NCBI GenBank assembly: GCA_022414725.1
Contig: CM039465.1
Span: 38,739,254-38,803,253, forward strand
Reading direction: 5' to 3'
Length of the DNA stretch: 64,000 nucleotides
Origin: Microglena sp. YARC
Lineage: Eukaryota; Chlorophyta; Chlorophyceae; Chlamydomonadales; Chlamydomonadaceae
Shown here: one piece after another, positions 42,025 through 53,400 of the stretch
How the letters are laid out: every line of letters starts with the position of its first letter
How positions within the stretch are numbered: the stretch's first letter is position 1
Notes under the pieces: model-generated
What the model was told of the DNA's origin: nothing
Databases searched by the model: none
What the model saw: the letters and a program-made list of their open reading frames with translations, nothing else
Position numbers and translations under genes: made by a program

Positions 42025-44756
42025 TATCTCGGCCCCCTCTGGGTGTATCGACATGATTTTGAGGGTATCGACATGTGCTCGCGGTTCTCAATTCATATTG
42101 AATGTGCGGTGCAAAAATGTTTTTCTTGCCCCCCCTCCCTTGTCTTGAGCATTACAAGTTCATAAGTTGTTCAAAGGTTGCTGTCCTTCACTATCCCAAG
42201 CACTGCTTTTTTCCTGGTACCAGCAGCGATCGCTACCTAGGAGCCTGTTCCGATCAAACCTTCCGCTACCATGAAACTGGAATCTCGGCCCCGCGCCCCT
42301 AACCCCCCTAGCTGGCTCTTCTGGCCGCCTACCCAAATCGCTACAAGGAGCCCTTCCTTGAAAGACACCAAATCCCTGATCGCTACCAGAAGACCCCCTT
42401 GTTGCTGCGGGGAAAAAGCTCTGATCCCAAGACTGCAAGAACTGCATACGGACAAAAATGCATATCATTCATCTGTCATCCATCCTATTAGTTTTGCAAA
42501 GCTAGGAACTATACCCAACTCTCCCTACTATCTTACTGCAAGCCTTCATTCCGGTGGCTCATGAGAGGGGTACTCATGATCCTAGGTAGACCTATGGTAG
42601 ACCTTTGGGTATACCTTTGGGCAGACCTATGGTAGACCTAAGGGGCCACTAGCCAAGTATTAGGCAGCTTTTCAAGTACCTTAATAACCCCTATCAGACA
42701 AATTCCGCACTGTTTTGTTTTGTGTGCAACGCCATTCCGTCGCTGCATGGGGCCAAATGGATCCGGCTAAACTAGTCAGAATTGCCCCCCAAACCCCCCG
42801 GGCTCCGTGCTCCGCGGGGTTTTGGGGGCACCGCGTTGCACTGGGGTCACCCCGGGGTTGCACCAAGTCGCCCAATTTGCGACGCGTCGCATGAAAAAAT
42901 AAAGATTGCATCAGACTCATTACCTCAGGTAGGGCACCTGGATAATGTCCTCACCTTCACCTTCACCCTCAACCTCAACCTCAACCCCTCACCTCATCAC
43001 CCCTTCATCCCCTCACCCCATCACCCTATCACACCATCACACCATCACACCATCACACCATCACCCTATCACCCCAACACCCCATCACACCATCAAACCC
43101 ATCAGTCCATCATCACCACCACCACCACTTTGTCCCTCATAAATATACATATATATATATCCATCTCCAGGTATGTGACCTGTTCAGGAGAGGACGCAAT
43201 GGTGCATTTAATGTAAACAATTTCAGGGATTTATCTTCACCCCCTCCCCCCCCCCCCCCCCCCCCCCCCCATCCCCTCACCCCATCACCCCATCAAACCT
43301 ATCAGTCCATCGGTACATCACCACCACCACTGCGCCCCTCTTAAATCCATCACTAGATATGTGACCTGTTCAGCGGAGGACGCAATGGTGCATTATATTT
43401 AAGCAATTTCAGTGATTTCACCTCATCTCCTCACCCCATCAAACCCATCAGTCCATCATTACCACCACCACCACCACAATGTCCCTCTTTTATCCACCAC
43501 TAGGTGCGTGACTTGTTCAGCGGAGGACGCAATAGTGCATTCTATGCAAACGATTTCGGCGATTTTCCTTAACCCCCTCACCCACGCACCCCATCAACCC
43601 ATCAACCCATCAGTCCATCATTACCACCACCACCACCACTGTATCTCTTATATCCATCAATTGGTACGTGACCTGTTCAGGGGAGGACGCAATGGTGCAT
43701 TCTATATTTACATGTTAACGATTTCAGGGATTTCCCTTTATCTCCTCACCCCATCACCCCATCAAAGCCATCAGTCCATCATCACCATCACCACTGTGTC
43801 CCTCTTATATCCATCACTAGGTACGTGACCTGTTCAGTGGAGGACGCAATGATTCATTATATGCAAACAATTTCGGCGATTTCCCTTCACCCCATCACCC
43901 CATCAAACCCATCATTCCATCATTACCACCACCACCACCTTTACGTCCCTCTTTAATCCACCACTAGGTGCGTGACTTGTTCAGCGGAGGACGCAATGGT
44001 GCATTATACGTCTATGATTTCGGCTATTTCTTCGAGCACGATATAGTGCTGGAGAGCGCTGAAGAGATTGACAGTACTGCTGGTGATACTGCTGTGGCTG
44101 CGCTCCTTGACGGCCAAAGGGCTTGTCCACCTGAGGATTGCGGTGGAAACTGGCGCTATGCAATGAAACTGGATATTCTGGATGGCCCTCGAGACGAAGA
44201 GTTTGAAACAACCTTCGTTGAGTGCATCAACGCACGCAACTACCCAACACACAACTTCCACCCAGCTTACTTCGACCTGGAAGCTACCAAGAAGAAGGTG
44301 AAGGCCATGTTCAAGATCATCAAAAAGCCGGCACGCAATGCTAAGCCAGAGAGCAGCGATTGCTCATGCGCGCTGTGCACACGCCGCTCTGGACGAGGAG
44401 TAGACAGCAAGCGTGGTGGATCATCAGCAATGTCATCAGCGTTCAGTAGTGTGTTCCCAGGAGTCCCCATGCTTTGTAACAGCGGTGGAGAGATTGACCC
44501 GACTGACCGCCAACAAAGTAACCTCACTGGGGGCATCCGAGAGTATGAGGGCCGCAAGGATGGGCTGGCCTGCTGTGCCTTCTGCCTCGATCGTGAGTGT
44601 CGCTTCAACGAGCGCTTCAATATCTGTGCCTCCTGTAAGACGAGATTCTACTGCTCAACTAAATGCCAGAAGCTAGACTGGAAGTATAGGCACAAGGAGG
44701 CCTGCCCCAAACTGGCTGCAAAGAGGGCTGGTCAGCAGCAGGAAACAACTGCATAA
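40260..44756 (+). CDS. pRiA4b Orf3-like domain / MYND zinc finger protein
   Basis: Exon 1 (40260-40481, 74 codons, phase 0) starts MPPKSIMEPPKNW. Exon 2 starts at 41321 and encodes AFTLKISFRGPKPEIWRRVR, the start of a plasmid pRiA4b Orf3-like domain, continuing to GYGPP-like sequence (MAYGPPSDGPYYND) and MAQ near 41619. A TAA in this frame at 41510-41512 must be removed by a 36-nt intron (41509-41544, GTAAAC...CCTAG, frame-preserving) or else breaks the gene. The last exon (43968-44756) continues the domain: YVYDFGYFFEHDIVLES, then RACPPEDCGG. Its C-terminus is a MYND finger (CAFC...CASC...YCSTKC...HKEAC) at about residues 205-250 of the exon. MYND fingers usually mediate protein contacts. 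The role of the Orf3-like domain is unknown. The exon assignment between 41508 and 43967 is uncertain because junction segments are multiplied. Confidence 0.8.
40429..40805 (+). repeat. triplicated exon-1 end plus donor in intron 1
   Basis: The exon end GAAACAG|GTGCGCT with about 50 bp of preceding exon (GCACAAGAAGATTGTGAAAA) occurs at 40429-40500, 40572-40642 and 40740-40805. Each copy is followed by the right half of a MITE-A sequence (GGGGAGCTGCCTAGAAGCTG), including a last one at 40945-41012. Confidence 0.85.
41083..41300. repeat. telomere-like CCCTAAA words
   Basis: AAACCCTAAACCCTAAGCCC and two shorter runs are interspersed among the acceptor repeats of intron 1. They are degenerate and few, so this is an interstitial relic, not a chromosome end. 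Confidence 0.7.
41125..41365 (+). repeat. triplicated acceptor plus exon-2 start
   Basis: CTTCTAG|GCGTTCACTCTCAAGATC-type segments occur at about 41130, 41228 and 41320 with a period near 95 bp. The third continues into the true exon. The first two keep about 40 bp of exon sequence (to AGAGGGCCAACGCCAAA). Confidence 0.85.
41519..41795 (+). repeat. duplicated internal exon segment with donor
   Basis: The block encoding MAYGPPSDGPYYNDMM...GIDLADAS occurs at 41521-41619 and again at 41648-41741, each followed by GTTGGTG. A fragment (ATGCACGTACAAATGCACGG) follows at 41770. The linker is in frame, so a readthrough product is possible. Confidence 0.8.
41800..43155. other. large intron of the MYND gene, repeat-rich
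   Basis: Holds an A/T-rich AATAAAAATAAT run (41829-41890), a C tract at 41992-42023, a region of unrecognised sequence and (CATCACCC)n runs from 42955 to 43120. No exon is recognised. Confidence 0.5.
43157..44010 (+). repeat. six-fold array of acceptor plus last-exon start
   Basis: TCCACCACTAG|GTGCGTGACTTG...GGAGGACGCAATGGTGCATT-type segments have their AG near 43167, 43355, 43503, 43664, 43821 and 43967. Units are 146-188 bp apart and separated by (CATCACC)n and (ACC)n filler with one C tract (43244-43270). Only the last copy continues into coding sequence. Two copies have changed AG sites or first bases. Confidence 0.9.
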
Positions 44757-45165
44757 CTGACCAGAGGAGCGGCAGGCCTAGAACACAATGGAAATAGGAT
44801 AACCTAGCTTTTGGACTGCCGGTGCTGTGGCTGTGACGAAGGCAGGTCAGCAGCAGGAAGCAGCTGCATAGCTGACCGGATGAGTAGGAGGCCCAGAACA
44901 CAATGGAAATAGGATAACCCAGCTTTTGGACTGCCGGTGCCGTGGCTGTGACAAAGGCAGGTCAGCAGCAGGAAGCAGCTACGTAGCTGGCCAGAGGAGC
45001 GGCAGGCCTAGAACACAATGGAAATAGGATAACACAGCTTTTGGAATGCCGGTGCCGTAGCTGTGAAGAAGGCAGGTCAGAAGCAGTAAGCAGCTGCATA
45101 GCTGACCGGATGAGTAGCAGGCCAAGAACACAATGGAAAGCCGATGACAAAGCTTGTGGGATGCA
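44757..45165 (+). repeat. tandem copies of the MYND gene 3' end
   Basis: The segment around the stop codon (GGTCAGCAGCAGGAA...TGCATAACTGACC) and about 75 bp of 3' flank is repeated about four times with a period near 120-125 bp. Reverse-strand frames over it are spurious. Confidence 0.85.
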
Positions 45166-46940
45166 TTGCATTACATTAAATTGTAATAGGCAGGCTAGTG
45201 CAAACCAGGGTTATTCAGGACGCTGCGTCCTCTGTCGCAGACACATCATCCTGAGCCATTTAATATTAACTAACATTCGCTAATATTATTCATTAACTAA
45301 CTTAGCCTTTCCCTAACAGTATGTAGCCTGCATATGTATGTTATTACAGTCCAGGGGTGGCTAAATAGGCTGAAGGGACTTGCCCAACCATGGTATTAGG
45401 AGAGGCTAAAACGGAAAGAACACACAAACTGAACCCCAACTGAACTGCACAATCCGAATTGAGCGAATTGGTGAGGAACTCCTCGAGCATTCTGGAGTGA
45501 CTAGGCCTCAGACCCACCGGGGCATGCACACATGCACTGAAAGGTGTTAAATGATGACAAGAAGAACATTTGTTTCAAGATTTCCAGCCAACTTTGGGCT
45601 GCTCCCTGCCTGTAAATTACGGCAGATTGCAATTTCAACCGCGTCTTTTATTACAGTCCAGGGGTAGCAATTTTTTGAATTGTTACATGGTTCTCCAGCC
45701 ATCTCTGGGCAACTCACCGTCTGCCAATTCGAAGTCCCCTCGTGCGATACCCACTTGTACAATGATGTTTTAAAGGATTTGGTCCCAAGCTTTAGTAGTC
45801 GGTCTGCAAGATTTTGTTTACATTCTGGCTCAACCAATAAACTCATGTATCGTTCACATGTACTGAGTAGGGTTTGAGCTGTTGGGTTTGAATCCACCGA
45901 AGTTAGGGGAAGGTAGGAACTGGACCTTCGATACCTGAATAGCCAAACGGCTGTATAAAATCCGTCCAGGTTTGGGGTTTAGGGGGTTCCAATACCGAAT
46001 GAATGAACAAATACCAAATCGCCAAAGGATGGGCCCATAACGAATAGGATTCAGCCTGAAGGCTGGATTAGACAACTAAGTAGCCAATCCAATCTAAGTT
46101 GCTGGAATCCTGGGGTCTAAAAATAGAACGCCTAGAGGACCCTCACGTAAGCAGCTGGGGAATCTCACCATTGCTGGGGTGTATAAATATAAAGAGCTCC
46201 AAACAAGCAGTTTAGATGAATGGTGAACTCACTGGATGCGCTACTAAAATTATTGGGAGCTACGTAAGTACGTATATGGCTTTATCTAGAGAAGTGCTTA
46301 CAACGGGTGTGCCAATCAAATGGGCAACTTGTAGGTAAAATAAGCACCCAACATGCATACAAGAAACAATTTACAACGTTCTTAGGTGGGTGCCTCAAAA
46401 TCCCTCATGATTCCTGTTATATAACTCGGCGTTAGGCAGGCTGTGCTGCTGTCCTGTCTCGGCATTGTTTTGATTAGTTTATGTAACGATCTCTGTCTAT
46501 CTATCTATCTATCAGTTCTGGCATGGGACAAACAAAATTTAACAAGGAAGAAAAAGCCTGCATTTTCTAATTCACCCAGATTTATCTAAAACAATGCTAG
46601 CAACAAACAGTCCTGCACCTGAATGCCTGCATCTAGGTCAGAATGCACTATCTGAGGAAAAAGGACATCAACAGAAGAAAAAATCAGTTCAGTGGTATGT
46701 ACAGTGACTAGCAGCTGACAACAAAAAAGTCCACATGCCGAGCAAGAGCTGCCATTCTCGCTGGTGAAAGTGCTGGGTGTTCTCGAGTCAAAATTTGACA
46801 ACACCCTTCAGCTCTGAGCTGTCTCAGGGCTGTAAACAAACACTTCTAAAGCTAGATGCGGCTGCTGCTGCCGGACGAGCTTGAAGAACACATGCATTCA
46901 GCTGGCTTGGCTTGGCTGGGAGTACAAACAGTCGATTTCT
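45166..46940. other. intergenic with dispersed repeats
   Basis: Contains a GACGC-family copy (45210-45260), a reverse copy of the dispersed CCAACCNTGG...GGGACTTGCCCAACC repeat (45345-45420), related TTACAGTCCAGGGGTAGC pieces near 45655, a decayed LINE 3' end (46125-46180) and a (CTAT)n run at 46493-46512. No gene is recognised. Confidence 0.5.
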
Positions 46941-49825
46941 TCACTTTCCTCCAAGGGCTGTCTTCAGGTTCTCATCCGAGATCTTGTCTGGCATGCCAAC
47001 GTTGGGCTCGTGGTGGTGCACATGCGACACGTTGGCTGGGGGCACAGGGTGGAGGTAGGTTCCAATTACGTCCATGATGCCCCCTCCAGGAAGTTCATGT
47101 GGCTTGACAGCGATCTCAGGAATCTGTTGTTGGAGACAAGGGTAGGGGGCGTGTGTGTGGTGGGGCTGTGGAGAAGAACAGTGTGTGTGTGGCGGGGTTG
47201 AGAAGAAGAAGAAACAATGATTGCACAATATTCTTTTCCACACCATACACACACTGTCAGCGCAACAAAGGCCTGAAGAGCTGAGTTTGGCAAGAATGCA
47301 TATGTACGAAACTGACAACTGTTCCTATCAGTTTAATTCGATACAAAAATAGTTTAATTCAAGACAAACATGTTTAAGTCAAGACAAATACAGGTCAAAC
47401 ATGATGAGTGGTGTTTGTATTCAGACGGATGCATGCATTGAAAGGTTGGGAAGAGTGCAAATACGAACTGCAACATTATCCCCAGAAAACGTCTGGGACA
47501 AGTCTGAAGATGGAATACGATTGAGAACTCATAACAACTCGAGAACCCTAAAGAGCAAAAGGCGGGCCACGCAGACAGAGAAGTCTGTTTTGGGGGCAGG
47601 TGCCAATCAGCATGGGGCTAAGACAAGGCTGTTTCTAGCGAAAATGAATGTCATGATTGTCTATGTGCAACATTACACTGTCATTGGCAGGCCATCGTTG
47701 GCCCAAGACAAGCCTGTGCTACAACATCCGAGAGGGCTCGTCAAAAAAATCCCCAGAAAAAGAAAGGCAATATTGCAGCAAGCAAGCAAGCAAGCACCTT
47801 ATGTGTTGGCACAATGGCATAGCATGATACCCTTTGCAGCCACGTTGTGCTGGTGCCGTGAGTGGTATTTTGTTATTTTTGTTTGTTTATTATATTTTAT
47901 TTCCCCTTCTCCACTCAATTCCACGATATTTTGGCAATGTAGGCACAATTTAACAAAATACTACTATTGGTGATGCCGCACCACGTTAGCGAGGTAAATA
48001 AGTGAGTGAGAGCTTACCTCAGATGGCATTCCAATGTTGGATTCATGGTGATGGGCATGGCTTAGGTTGGCTGGAGTCTCATGTGGTTGGAAGAGTTTAG
48101 CTACATTGCCACAAGCGGTGGAAATCGAAGTCGCAACACCTCCCATCACGGTGGGTTCATGGCTGGCTTGCACAGCACTATCAGGGACCTGATCAGCAAA
48201 ACACGGTTAGAATAAAAAAGCAATTTACTCAACAAGCATGCACCTAACTAGCACCTGTGCCTGTTCATGCTGTGAAAAAACAGCCAAATTCTGAAAGTAG
48301 GACAATACTGAGTGGTACCTCGGAAACAAGCCAAAGATAGTCAGACAAGTCCTAGGGAAATTGGTGGAGAGTGCTATCAGAGCAACACATGGCAACTGAA
48401 TCGAGCGGACTGAAGCCAGTTAATTATGAGACAGTTGGCAGACGTGTCAGGCTTCGTCTTTGTCGCATGCAGGTCGGTCGGTCAAACGGGTGGGGTGACG
48501 GGTGACACTGGGGGCTCCTGCCTCCCAGAAGGGGGGGCTCCGCCAAAAATAAAAAGCAAAACATGTAGCATGAAACAAATGGTCATACAAGCCAGATGAT
48601 CTGAAGCCCCAAACAGTGCTGGTGGGAGTGGAATCTACTTGACGTTCGTGGTTGCCAAATAACACGGAGGTGCTAATATTTTTTCTATATTTTGTGCCGA
48701 TGAACATCATGCTTCAACATTGCAGCTGTCAACGGGAATTAAATCTGTGCCTGAATATAATATACCATATGAGACCTGATATTAAAAAGTATGCTTTCAA
48801 TCAGTGATCGCAAATGTGTTCCTCAGATTCCCCATAGAAGAAACTTAAACTATGTGAAGCGAGAGTTCAAATAAGGCCCAGGGAGATATACTTGTCTGGG
48901 AAACATCAAATCATATAACCTGGCAATTTATTAAATACCTTCAATCAAATGTCAAATCGTCCAGAGCTGTGATTTATCCTGTCAGCAAGCTATGAACATT
49001 ATTCTATGATAGGGTCATGTTTTGATACAGAGCCTTCATACAAGGGAGATATTATAAGCACATAGCCATAGTGCAGTAAATATTAGAAGGTCAGGGCCCT
49101 CGTGCAAGAAATGATAAATGTTATGATCCCTCATGCAAGAGATATGGTTAATAGGAGCTTAAGTGGCCCAATCTACCTACATTATCCCACACTGGTATTT
49201 ATTGAGCTAATGTTTGGTTGATCGGTTGAAAGCTGCATCTGAGAGAGTGTTTCTATCATGGATCATACCTTGCTAGGCATTCCCACGTTTGTCTCGTGAT
49301 GGTGAGTGTGCGAGATGTTGACAGGGTCTTGAGGGGTTACCCAAGAATCGATCAGATCGGCAACCCCACCACCGGCCTCGCCCCGATGCTTCAAAGCTTC
49401 CAAGTCAACCTTGGGAAGTTGAGGGAGCACGGAGGAAATCGGTCAGTGGTTCCAAATTTGAGGCGAGCCACAGCTCGGGTAATTGATCATGATCACGAGG
49501 ATTGGAACTCGAACAAAATCCAGAATCATGCAGCGAGGAAGCAGGACGCATAAGCACGAGGCATTGCAGCAGTTAAATTGTTAGATCTAGGCGAGAGTGT
49601 TGGAAACTTACATCGTCTGGGTACGCGCTGCTTGGCTCGTGGTGGTGGGAGTGGCTAACATTAGGAGGGGCCTGCACGGAAGAGACACAGTGTTATGAGA
49701 CGGGCAGGGGAAACCAACCTTGGGTAGACAAACAGCATGCAACTAGGGCGAGGGGACCCCTCGGACTGGTTGTGACAGTTGCATAGACCTTCGATCGCTC
49801 TTACCTCCGACTGTGTGTTGGACAT
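46941..49825 (-). CDS. His-triad repeat protein, 191 residues, unknown function
   Basis: Five minus-strand exons with clean GT-AG borders and all introns in phase 0: 49825-49805 (MSNTQSE), 49671-49612, 49409-49269, 48188-48018 and 47123-46941 (stop TGA). Each of exons 2-5 carries one copy of a motif: NVSHSHHHEPSSAYP, NISHTHHHETNVGMP, NLSHAHHHESNIGMP and NVSHVHHHEPNVGMP. In exons 2-4 it lies at the exon end, and in exon 5 it is followed by a 14-residue tail. The three consecutive His plus Glu suggest metal binding, but no family is recognised. The exons look like successive duplications of one unit. It diverges from the dikinase gene across about 650 bp, so the two may share regulation. The third intron (48189-49268) holds a MITE-B fragment and could hide another exon. 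Confidence 0.75.
47690..47795. repeat. dispersed repeat inside intron, inverted copy at 62.7 kb
   Basis: CCCAAGACAAGCCTGTG...AAAGAAAGGCAATATTGCAG plus (CAAG)n is mirrored at 62705-62795. Confidence 0.65.
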
Positions 49826-50475
49826 CTTGTTTCGATTTGGTTTGAAGGTTTGGAAGTGTGTGTGATGGTCGCACAGAGTATGCGTTTGTTATCGCCCGTT
49901 ATAGTCCGAGTTGGAGTTGCCCTCTTCCCATGCCCAACTGCCTATGTGCTGACGTAGCGCTGACAAGATCGTTGACCGAGACAAGACTTCGTTGCTCCGA
50001 GACTGCGTATGGCATCTGGTGTGGCCTCGTGAACATTCAGGGCTTCTAGCCAACGGTTTTCTAACTAAATCTACACCAGGTCCTCCCCGAATCTCAACCG
50101 ACTTCGAACCGATATTGGTTGAGGACGAGAACCACCCCACTAAACTACTTCTGCCCTTCTTCTGCCCTGCCCTGCTGACGTCAGACCCAGCGTCGGAACT
50201 ATCGGAAGCGTGGACCTCCGAACCCTAACGTTTCTCCCTGTCACGATTGCGGCGAATATAAAGTCGCATGCGAGAGTTCCGAAAGTATATAAAATCAAAG
50301 CAACAACAAAGCATAAAACAACTCACTCAGACTTCTACATTCTTGAAGCTAACTACTGAAGGTAAGACATAGCTTTCCCCCACCCCCTCCCATACTATGG
50401 CCTGTCGAACACCAAGAACCAATATCTGAAACCAAATTCCTCGACTTGCGCCTTACTACAGGGTCCATTTCCATC
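49826..50475. promoter_or_regulatory. divergent promoter region between the His-triad gene and dikinase
   Basis: On the dikinase side TATATAAAA at 50286-50294 is a good TATA box, and a weaker AATATAAAG lies at 50254. A leader exon probably starts near 50315-50320 and ends at GAAG|GTAAGA (50361). A second leader/coding exon begins at 50462. No TATA box is evident on the minus-strand side. Confidence 0.6.
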
Positions 50476-53400
50476 ATGCGCCAATTGTACACTTTCATCC
50501 AAGGTGAGCTATTATCAATATTAAGTGTCCCCGCTTCTTTCGACTATTGCTACGATCTGAACGGTTTTGGGTTACTCCCGAAACAGTCGGAATGAACTCG
50601 ACTCGAACTTTCAACCGAGAGACTCGCTCACCTCCGGCCCACCCCATGGGTCACTTCCTCTCTTACAGGACAGAGTGATGGAGACAGAACCATGAAGAAC
50701 TTGGTAAGCATGGTTGTATTTTATCTTGCTACCTGTGCTACCCGTGTCTCCAGACTCTCCACAGTTTTGAATACCCTCCCACCCACCCACCCCATGCCAC
50801 GTCACTCTGCAGCTCGGTGGCAAGGGAGCTAACCTGTGCGAGATGGCGAAGATTGGCCTCAACGTCCCCCCTGGCATGGTTATCACAACCGAGGTTTGCA
50901 CAGCCTACTACAAGCACGAAGGTGGGTTCGTGAGTTCGTTCAACTCGACGGTTAGGTCTCTCCGGGTCTCTCTGATTAATTGGGGCATGGGGGCCCACGT
51001 CACCAGCAAATCCTTTTGCCGCCCGCCAATGAATCAACTGTCGCAGATCCCATCACATGCTTCACATGGCTTCGGGTTTAACCCCTCTTTTTGCGATTTG
51101 TCCCCCCCTTCCATTCCCCGCGATGTGCCTTGGTATGCCCTTCACAACCTAGGTTCAATTCTGTCCATGACGCCTCTCTCCATCCTGCCCCTCTACCTCA
51201 TGCTGAATGCCCGCATTGCGTTTATCGGAACCAGCGAAACCGATCAGAAACCAATTAGATCAGGATGCGCCGAGGAACTTGCATGCTTCCATCTTCCTTC
51301 CGTAGCCGATTCTCAAATTTGCTTGAGCCTTGAATTTTATCTTCACTCCGCATCCTGTCCTCAAAGTTGCTTGCTTGCTGTGCAGGTGCGCCCGCTCTTC
51401 CCGACGACCTGATGGACAACATCCGCGAGCACGTGAAGCTGGTTGAGGCAAACATGGGCCAGGAGTTCGGTAGCCCCAACAACCCTCTCCTCTTGTCTGT
51501 AAGGTCTGGAGCCGCTGTTTCCATGCCTGGGTGAGTTTGGCCCTCTGACCACTGGCAACAACACATGCAACATTATATACTAGTTTCTTTTTTAGGAAAA
51601 ATGTAATCATCATCAGCTATGCCTTGCGCTCTCATGCTAGGAATCAGGTAATGGAAGGCATTTGTTTTGAGAACTGCTGTTGTCCGCTGAGTGAGATTCT
51701 ATGATGTCTGGCATCACAGTACAACTCCTGTTTTGGACAAAATAAGAAATTGTCTAACCTAGTGCTCTCATCACGTTTCAGAATGATGGACAAAATGAGA
51801 AACTGTCTAACCTAGTGCTCTCATCACGTTGCAGAATGATGGACACTGTGCTGAACTTGGGCCTCAACGACGTCATCGTCAAGGGTCTGGCTGCTGCACG
51901 GGGAGATAGATTCGCCTATGATTGCTACAGGTGTGTTACCATGCATGTGTGGTTTGTTGTTGTACTATTATTATAGGTGTGCAACCATGCATGTGTGGTG
52001 AATTGTTGTTTGATTCCTACAGGGGTGTTACCATTCATGTGTGGTTTGTTGTTGTACACTTATTACAGGTGTGTAACCATGCATGTGTGGTGTATTGTTG
52101 TCTGACTGTCATGGGTCTGGCTGCTGCTCGGGAAGATCGATTCGCCTACGATTGCTACTGGTGTATAACCATGCATGTGTGGTATTGTTGTACGATTGTT
52201 ACAGGTGTGTAACCATGCATGTGTGGTGTATTGTTGTACAATTGTTACAGGTGTGTAACCATGCATGTGTGGTTAGTTGTACGATTGCTGCAGGTGTGTA
52301 ACCATGCATGTGTGTTGTATTGTTGTTTGATTGTCAAGGGTCTGGCTGCTGCTCGGGAAGATCGATTCGCCTACGACTGCTACAGGTGTGTAACCATGCA
52401 TGTGTGGTTTATTGTTCTCTGACTGACTCCTCACGTTGATGCCTGCTCTGATCTATCCCCTCCCACCCCCCACCCCTCCAGTACCCCACCCCACCCCCCA
52501 CCCCACCCTTAAATCCCAACACAACACACCACAACACAAACCCCAACACAAACCAACCCCAAACCAACCATGTGCAGGCGCCTTCTGCAAATGTTTGGCG
52601 ACGTAGTGCTCGGCATGCCCAATGAAGACTTTGAGGAGTGCCTAACTAAAATGAAGAAGAGGGTGGGAGCCAAGTATGACATAGAGCTCTCTGCAGAGAA
52701 CCTGGTTGAGCTGGTCGAGGAGTACAAGCAAGTGTACATCCGCCACAAGAAGACGATCCCAGAGGACCCGTACGAGCAGCTGGAGATGGGCATTGATGCC
52801 GTGTTCAGGTAAGGGAACGACAGTATAATATCATGTGATCATGCAATATCACGTGACCATGTGATGGCGGCGGCATAGCTAGGCCAAAGTTAGCACTCGT
52901 ATATGATATTAAATGATCCAATTTGAGACGGGCATTGATGCCGTGTTCAGGTAGGGAACAGCAGTATAATATCATATGATAAAATGCCATATGATATCCT
53001 GTAATGACGGCGGTCTAGCTAGTCCAAAGTTACCACTCATATATGATATCATACGATAAATGTTTTACAATGATGCCGTGTTCATGTATGACGATGCAGA
53101 AGATCACTGTTTTTCTTCTCAGTTCCAAGGTGCCTGGCTTGCTTCAAGTTTGGATCAAGGGAGCGCCCAGAGAGCTGCCTGGAATCTGCTGCTCGGAGCT
53201 GAAAATTAAGACCTATGCTGAAGATATCATGACAAATATATCAATATATTAAATATATCAATATATCATAACAAATATATCATAACAAATATACACAACC
53301 TTGAACATCCAATCTTGTGCCTAACAGTACGACTAAGTCAAGACATTTTCTTGTCTTGTTTAAATCGTTACGTAGCCATATATATCTTACGCCTCCCATC

